From: Candidatus Hodarchaeota archaeon
Lineage (GTDB): Archaea > Asgardarchaeota > Heimdallarchaeia > Hodarchaeales > YT1-057
Assembly: GCA_016839955.1 (NCBI GenBank)
Contig: JAEOTI010000048.1
Coordinates: 1 to 11,033, forward strand
Direction: 5' to 3'
Length of the DNA stretch: 11,033 nucleotides
In this document: one piece after another, positions 6,966 through 11,033 of the stretch
Numbering within the stretch: position 1 is the stretch's first letter
How the letters are laid out: every line of letters starts with the position of its first letter
Notes under the pieces: generated by a model
Seen by the model: the letters and a program-made list of their open reading frames with translations, nothing else
Database searches by the model: none
What the model was told of the DNA's origin: nothing
Program-made: the position numbers and the translations under genes

Positions 6966-7961
6966 ATGTCTAGTGACGTATTACTGGATATCAAAGACCT
7001 CAAAACGTATTTCTATACAGAAGACGGTGTTGTCAAAGCTGTCGATGGTATAGATCTTAGCATTCGTAAAAAAGAGACTATGGCAATTGTGGGAGAGTCT
7101 GGTTGTGGCAAGACAGTCACCTCCCTTTCAGTCATGCGATTGGTACCCAATCCTCCTGGAAAAATAATCCAGGGTTCAATCCATTTTGACAATCGAAATT
7201 TACTAGAACTGTCTGAGAGTGAAATGCGTGCTATCCGGGGATCTGAGATCTCCATGATTTTCCAAGATCCTATGTCTTCACTAAATCCTGTATTTTCTGT
7301 TGGACATCAAATTGCTGAAGCAATTCTTAACCATCAGGACGTGGATGAATTTGAAGCTATGGAACGTGCTGCGCAAATGATGGAACTTGTAGGTATTCCT
7401 GATCCTGACATTCGCATTAAGGACTATCCTCACCTTTTCAGTGGAGGAATGCGTCAGCGAGTCATGATCGCTATGGCTCTGTCATGCAATCCCAAAATGC
7501 TTGTCGCTGATGAACCAACAACAGCTTTAGATGTTACCATTCAGGCACAGGTTCTTGAACTCATGAAAAACTTGAAACAACACCTTAATACATCCATTAT
7601 GTATATTACACATAATTTAGGTGTTGTTGCTGAGCTGTGTGACCAAGTGGCCGTCATGTTTGCTGGAAATATCGTTGAACGATCTGATGTTAGAACGATT
7701 TTTAAGAATCCCCAACACCCATACACTATTGCATTATTATCTTCGATTCCACGAATTGATAAACGGATTCTCCGGCTTGAGGTTATTCGTGGGTTTGTAC
7801 CAAACTTGATTAATCCACCTACTGGGTGCCGTTTTCATCCCCGTTGCAGGTTTGCTTTTGACCGATGTCCTGCAGAGGTACCCGGAACTTATGAGATAGA
7901 GCCAGGACATGTTGTTAGGTGCCACCTATTTGATCCTAATGATTATAAGGGCATTTCATGA
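6966..7961 (+). CDS. oppD: Peptide-type ABC importer ATPase, OppD/DppD subunit
   Basis: 331 aa from ATG 6966, the usual family length. Nucleotide-binding motifs are all present: Walker A GESGCGKT (43-50), Q-loop Gln100 in FQDPMSSLNP, signature FSGGMRQR (158-165), Walker B MLVADEP (178-184) with catalytic Glu183, D-loop ALD (187-189) and switch His216 (ITHNL). The C-terminal oligopeptide-transporter extension follows, with HPYT (251-254) and NPPTGCRFHPRC (283-294). Four cysteines (288, 294, 301, 319) match the CX5CX6C...C pattern that binds a [4Fe-4S] cluster in some DppD/OppD proteins. It pairs with OppF on the cytoplasmic face and powers import through OppBC by ATP hydrolysis. It is the third gene of the operon, in the same frame as oppC and 18 nt after its stop. 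Opp versus Dpp substrate class cannot be told. Confidence 0.96.
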   Translation: MSSDVLLDIKDLKTYFYTEDGVVKAVDGIDLSIRKKETMAIVGESGCGKTVTSLSVMRLVPNPPGKIIQGSIHFDNRNLLELSESEMRAIRGSEISMIFQDPMSSLNPVFSVGHQIAEAILNHQDVDEFEAMERAAQMMELVGIPDPDIRIKDYPHLFSGGMRQRVMIAMALSCNPKMLVADEPTTALDVTIQAQVLELMKNLKQHLNTSIMYITHNLGVVAELCDQVAVMFAGNIVERSDVRTIFKNPQHPYTIALLSSIPRIDKRILRLEVIRGFVPNLINPPTGCRFHPRCRFAFDRCPAEVPGTYEIEPGHVVRCHLFDPNDYKGIS

Positions 7962-7980
7962 AAAGGACCGATGAAAGTCA

Positions 7981-8976
7981 ATGAGTAAATCTAAAATCAT
8001 CCTAGAAATTAGAAACCTTGTCAAACATTTCCCAATAACAGAGGGAATAGTCTTCCAGAGACAAATTGGTGCAGTACGAGCAGTTGATGATATTTCCTTT
8101 TTTGTTAAACACGGAGAAACATATGGACTTGTAGGAGAATCCGGTTGTGGGAAGACTACAACGGCCAGATTGCTCTTAAAGCTACTTCCACCAACTGCTG
8201 GTTCTTTGTACTTCAAAGGCGAAGATATCTACAAGTATTCCAGACAGAAGATGCTAGCTTTTCGTCAAAAAATCCAATTAGTCTTTCAAGATCCTTATTC
8301 TGCATTAAACCCTCGATTAACTGTTCACGATATAATTGGTGAAGGCTTAGACATTCATAGTCTTTCTGAAGGTGCGGAAGATAAACAAAACAGAGTTCTT
8401 TCCCTACTCGACACTGTTGGTTTAGCTGATTTTCACATGTATCGGTATCCACACGAATTCAGTGGAGGACAACGTCAGAGAGTTGGAATTGCTCGAGCTT
8501 TATCAGTAAATCCTGAGATCATCGTTGCAGATGAACCTGTCTCTGCACTAGACGTTTCTATCCGTGCACAAATTCTTAACCTCATGCAGGATCTCCAAGA
8601 AGCCTTTGGGTTGACGTATGTATTTATCGCTCACGATTTATCAGTCATAAGACATATCTGTGATCGAGTCGGTGTAATGTACCTTGGTAAACTTGTAGAG
8701 GTAGCCAATGTAGACGCCCTCTATAATGATACTCGACACCCATATACTGAAGCCCTAATGTCTGCGGTTCCTATCCCAGATCCTACAATAAAAAGAGAAC
8801 GAATTATTCTTGAGGGTGACGTCCCAACACCTATTAATCCTCCATCAGGGTGTCGGTTCCACCCACGCTGCCGGTATGCTAAAGCGGTATGTAAAGGTGA
8901 AGAGCCACCACTTGTAGATATTGGCAACGAGCATTATGTAGCTTGTTACTTCCCTGAATCACGTCCAATCTGGTGA
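7981..8976 (+). CDS. oppF: Peptide-type ABC importer ATPase, OppF/DppF subunit
   Basis: 331 aa from ATG 7981, 19 nt after the oppD stop. The only SD-like patch is AGGA at 7964-7967 (spacing 13), so initiation may depend on coupling. Motifs are Walker A GESGCGKT (52-59), Q-loop Gln103 (FQDPYSALNP), signature FSGGQRQRV (160-168), Walker B IIVADEP (180-186) with Glu185, D-loop SALD (188-191) and switch His218 (IAHDL). The OppF-type C-terminus has NPPSGCRFHPRC (286-297) and cysteines 291, 297, 304 and 322, the same four-Cys pattern as OppD. It is a complete ATPase, so the transporter has two competent ATP sites by sequence. It is the last gene of the operon and is followed 16 nt later by a hairpin/T-tract terminator. 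Confidence 0.96.
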   Translation: MSKSKIILEIRNLVKHFPITEGIVFQRQIGAVRAVDDISFFVKHGETYGLVGESGCGKTTTARLLLKLLPPTAGSLYFKGEDIYKYSRQKMLAFRQKIQLVFQDPYSALNPRLTVHDIIGEGLDIHSLSEGAEDKQNRVLSLLDTVGLADFHMYRYPHEFSGGQRQRVGIARALSVNPEIIVADEPVSALDVSIRAQILNLMQDLQEAFGLTYVFIAHDLSVIRHICDRVGVMYLGKLVEVANVDALYNDTRHPYTEALMSAVPIPDPTIKRERIILEGDVPTPINPPSGCRFHPRCRYAKAVCKGEEPPLVDIGNEHYVACYFPESRPIW

Positions 8977-8992
8977 AGGCTTATATCGATAT

Positions 8993-9025
8993 GGGGAACA
9001 AATCTCCCCTTTTTTCTTCTTTTTT
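8993..9025 (+). terminator. Terminator of the opp operon
   Basis: Stem GGGGA (8993-8997) pairs with TCCCC (9005-9009) around a 7-nt loop. It is followed by T6, CTTC and another T6. It lies 16 nt after the oppF TGA. Confidence 0.75.
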
Positions 9026-9390
9026 ATGTAATTCTAGTTTATTGTGAACTAATTTTTAACAGAAAATCAATACAATTTTCTATTCTAAATGGTCCGTCTG
9101 CGTCTAGGATCTCTAACTCAATAGATGTGACATTGATTCATCCCAAGGATAGAGCATTACACTTGTCAATAGAAGTGAGAAATGCTGGGAGTTCTTTAGA
9201 GACACTAAACGTTGGTAGAGAAGCAGTATGGCTCTCTTCAGAATACAGAAAGTTTGCTACATAACTTTGATATGTTTGATGAAAGTTAACAAGATATGTA
9301 GTAAGTCAAATAGTACAGTCAAACTGAACTGATAATGAAAAGAAGAGCAGATCTTAGAAAATTAGGAAAATAAAAAAAAGAAAGGGGGGA
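9026..9390. other. Gene-poor gap between convergent operons, with a stop-free stretch lacking a start
   Basis: No gene with a credible start was found. In plus frame 1 there is no stop from 8977 to TAA 9262-9264. From about 9091 the translation looks protein-like (SIDVTLIHPKDRALHLSIEV, then RNAGSSLETLNV), reminiscent of beta strands of archaeal surface proteins. There is no ATG and no SD site in it; a GTG at 9127 would give only 45 residues. A minus-strand frame over the same bases is also open for about 60 codons. It may be the tail of a decayed gene or chance. The rest (9265-9390) holds nothing recognised beyond the terminator flank. Confidence 0.35.
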
Positions 9391-9412
9391 GAGAAAGTGA
9401 ATTTACTTTCTC
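9371..9412 (-). terminator. Terminator of the leftward surface-protein operon
   Basis: A perfect 8-bp inverted repeat GAGAAAGT/ACTTTCTC (9391-9412, 6-nt loop) includes the last codons and the TAA stop of the surface-protein gene. On the minus strand it is followed by C6, TTTC and a T8 run. The stem thus overlaps the coding end. Confidence 0.7.
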
Positions 9413-10422
9413 TTATAGAGTTTTGCTACTACAGCAACAGTGGCAATAGTGAACAAAGCAATACCTAGCTCAAAGCCAGGACCATCATCTGTATCCGCTT
9501 CTTCACCGGGAAGTTTAGGTGCCTTTATCAGATCCACTTTGAACGAAACAAGTGGGTCGCCTTCGCCGGACGCAGATGTTGACATCCATGTCAACATTTG
9601 TTGATTTACGATCCTCATGGATTGAGCAATACCAGTGTCAACGTCAGTTGCGATCCAGCCAACTTCGTATGGACCAGCCAAACCAAGTGGTGTGGAAGCA
9701 CTGGTAGCAGCAGTATAGGAAAGAGTCCACCAGCCAAAAGTGCCATCGGGAGTTGTAAAACTAGATACACCTATCCAATGCCATTCTGGGTGTCCACTGC
9801 CTAATTCGTAGAAGGTATCGTTATCCGCAACTTTTACAGGTAGTAGAAGGGCTTGAGTGAACTGAGGGTCAAGGAATGATGCTACGTCATCGCCACCAGT
9901 TGTTTTAGTTGTAACTGTCTTCCCAGATGCATCTTTTATGAGTGTAGTATGCATTGTATGTACGAAGACATTTGCATAAAACTCTGAAGGGTTGGTTGGC
10001 AAGTATTCTGCTGCCATTATTAAAGGATCAGTGCCAGGGTTGTCCTTCTCATAGTCCGCGGTTTGAGTATCCACTTTCACTTCGAATGTATATCCCTCAC
10101 CAAGAGTGATTACATTTCTGTATGTGGAGAGATCAGCCCAACTTGCACCAGGTTTTTCTACTGGTACGTAATGCCCACCAAGAGATACTGGAGTAGAGTT
10201 ACCGAATTCTTTCGGACCTCCACCTAATGCAACTTTAGCTGTGGTTGCACCGCTTGCAGTTTCAAGATCAGTGATCTCGTAGGTGGCCGTGGCGTTCTCA
10301 ACGACAGAAGGATCGAACTCAGCAGTTTCCACAGCTGCTACAGGAGCAGGTGAGTTTCCTACTGAGAAGAGGAATATTGAAAGAATGAAAGCAGCTGTTG
10401 CTAATTTCATTAATCGGTTCAT
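9403..10422 (-). CDS. Secreted surface protein with C-terminal PGF-CTERM-like anchor
   Basis: 339 aa from ATG 10422, set by AAGGAGGT 8 nt upstream. Residues 1-30 are a signal peptide: basic MNRLMK, a hydrophobic core (ATAAFILSIFLFSV), then APVAAVETA as a likely cleavage zone. The body (about 31-300) is a hydrophilic, Thr/Gly/Asp-rich, beta-type extracellular region with at least three sequons (NAT, NST, NDT) and aromatic stretches such as HPEWHWIGV and FGWWTLSY. I do not recognise its family. An acidic linker (EEADTDDGPGFE, about 307-318) leads to a hydrophobic helix (319-334) and KLYKRK. The PGF triplet, helix and basic end are the layout of PGF-CTERM sorting signals, which archaeosortase A cleaves to attach a lipid anchor. 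It is the second gene of a leftward pair, only 3 nt after the preceding stop, so co-expressed and perhaps a partner of that surface protein. No cysteines are visible, as is usual for such proteins. Confidence 0.85.
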   Translation of the reverse strand: MNRLMKLATAAFILSIFLFSVGNSPAPVAAVETAEFDPSVVENATATYEITDLETASGATTAKVALGGGPKEFGNSTPVSLGGHYVPVEKPGASWADLSTYRNVITLGEGYTFEVKVDTQTADYEKDNPGTDPLIMAAEYLPTNPSEFYANVFVHTMHTTLIKDASGKTVTTKTTGGDDVASFLDPQFTQALLLPVKVADNDTFYELGSGHPEWHWIGVSSFTTPDGTFGWWTLSYTAATSASTPLGLAGPYEVGWIATDVDTGIAQSMRIVNQQMLTWMSTSASGEGDPLVSFKVDLIKAPKLPGEEADTDDGPGFELGIALFTIATVAVVAKLYKRK

Positions 10423-10425
10423 CTT

Positions 10426-11033
10426 CTAGGACCTCCTTCCACGAATAAATTGCCTGGCAATTGGAATAGCCAGTACCGCACTTAGTATAAACAAGATAGG
10501 AATTAGGTAGCTTATACTACTTACGGAGCTAGATGTGTTGTCTGCAGCAGCACCAGCGACATTTTTGACTTCAAAGACTTCTGAAGTCCAAGAAACGGCG
10601 TCAGTACCGTCATCCAAGACAATAACTAACTTGGCAAAATAGAAGTTTTCTACTTGAGTGGTATCCCAAACAAATGCATAGAGATCATTGTTTGCTGATT
10701 GCGTTGTGACATTGATATAGGTTGCAATTGGAATTCTTGAGAGAAATGACTCGTCTCCAACGTAGTAGATGTGCATATAGACGACTTGATCGTCAGCTGT
10801 CGTTGCAGTGTCGTTGTTGTTCGAATCGAAGATTCGCAAATTGATTGTTTCGTCACCAGACAGGACTTCACCAATAAGGTCGGTTAAGACAGTTAATACA
10901 GGCGCTACTTGTGCAGGTGTGTTGGCAAGAACTACACTCACAACGTACTTGTGTGCACCGCCAATGGAGTCGGTTGCTTCTGCAGTCAGAGTCCAACCAC
11001 CATCACCGAGAGTTGTTGTATCATAGGTTACAC
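10426..11033 (-). CDS. C-terminal part of a surface protein with Ig-like domains and a membrane tail
   Basis: About 201 residues are visible and the frame is open to the right window edge, so the N-terminus is missing; a GTG at 10941 is internal. The first visible stretch has LGDGGWTLTAEATDSIGGAH and a strand ending in VVSVVLANTP, the typical close of an Ig-like/cadherin-like repeat ('l.dG.ytltv.atDs.G'). A second beta-rich domain of about 110 residues follows (from about VLTVLTDLIGEVLSG to SEVFEVKNV), with NVT and NNDT elements. A Ser-rich linker leads to a membrane helix (ISYLIPILFILSAVLAIPIA) and RQFIRGRRS. It is therefore an extracellular protein with a C-terminal anchor, probably an adhesion or S-layer-associated protein. 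The binding target is unknown. Stop is TAG, followed after one codon by the in-frame ATG of the next gene. Confidence 0.82.
   Translation of the reverse strand, partial: VTYDTTTLGDGGWTLTAEATDSIGGAHKYVVSVVLANTPAQVAPVLTVLTDLIGEVLSGDETINLRIFDSNNNDTATTADDQVVYMHIYYVGDESFLSRIPIATYINVTTQSANNDLYAFVWDTTQVENFYFAKLVIVLDDGTDAVSWTSEVFEVKNVAGAAADNTSSSVSSISYLIPILFILSAVLAIPIARQFIRGRRS
10431..10438 (-). promoter_or_regulatory. Shine-Dalgarno site of the PGF-CTERM-like protein gene
   Basis: AAGGAGGT on the minus strand, 8 nt before ATG 10422, lies inside the last codons of the upstream gene. It is the strongest SD site in the window. It implies separate, coupled initiation of the downstream gene rather than read-through of the TAG at 10428-10426. 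Confidence 0.85.

Noticed and set aside
8983..8992. Palindrome ATATCGATAT just after oppF
   Set aside because: It is short and AT-rich, lies between the stop codon and the terminator hairpin, and has no repeat elsewhere in the window, so no operator role can be supported.
10426..10941. A complete 171-aa gene starting at GTG 10941
   Set aside because: The frame stays open to the window edge and the upstream codons complete an Ig-like domain.

Overview
The window looks archaeal. Extracellular stretches are dense in N-glycosylation sequons, and the surface proteins are held by C-terminal transmembrane tails with basic ends rather than lipoboxes. One of those tails starts with a PGF-CTERM-like motif. 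Several genes are preceded by strong Shine-Dalgarno (SD) sites complementary to archaeal 16S rRNA. The AT-rich composition, the very large ectodomains inserted in ABC permeases and the style of surface proteins would suit an Asgard-type archaeon. That assignment is an inference, as no marker gene is present.

Layout: (1) 3-848 (+) is the C-terminal half of a family-5 solute-binding protein (OppA/DppA type) with a C-terminal membrane anchor, closed by a hairpin and a 20-T tract. (2) 890-1813 (-) is a TPR protein with a PH-like domain and a membrane tail, convergent with the binding protein. (3) 2195-8976 (+) is a compact operon for a peptide/oligosaccharide-type ABC importer: two permeases (OppB, OppC) and two ATPases (OppD, OppF), ending at a hairpin/T-tract terminator. 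(4) 8977-9402 is a gene-poor gap between convergent operons. (5) 9403-11033 (-) holds two surface-protein genes read leftwards, the upstream one cut by the window edge.

Two things stand out. First, both permeases carry large insertions at the same topological position, the extracellular loop after the first membrane helix: about 620 residues in OppB, with two tandem LamG/concanavalin-like domains and a third beta-rich domain, and about 370 residues in OppC. With the membrane-anchored binding protein, this suggests an importer with its own built-in cell-surface ectodomains. Second, oppB is interrupted by an in-frame TAG at 2888-2890, inside the first LamG domain. The frame continues and the protein similarity between the two LamG copies runs straight through the stop. 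This is a nonsense mutation, a sequence error or a decoded TAG. The two other TAG stops in the window (oppC, and the upstream surface-protein gene) also lie in frame with the next gene, but there good SD sites and start codons argue for ordinary termination.

Several apparent starts needed correction. The binding protein and the last gene are both open to the window edges. OppC most likely starts at 4983 and OppD at 6966, both supported by SD sites.
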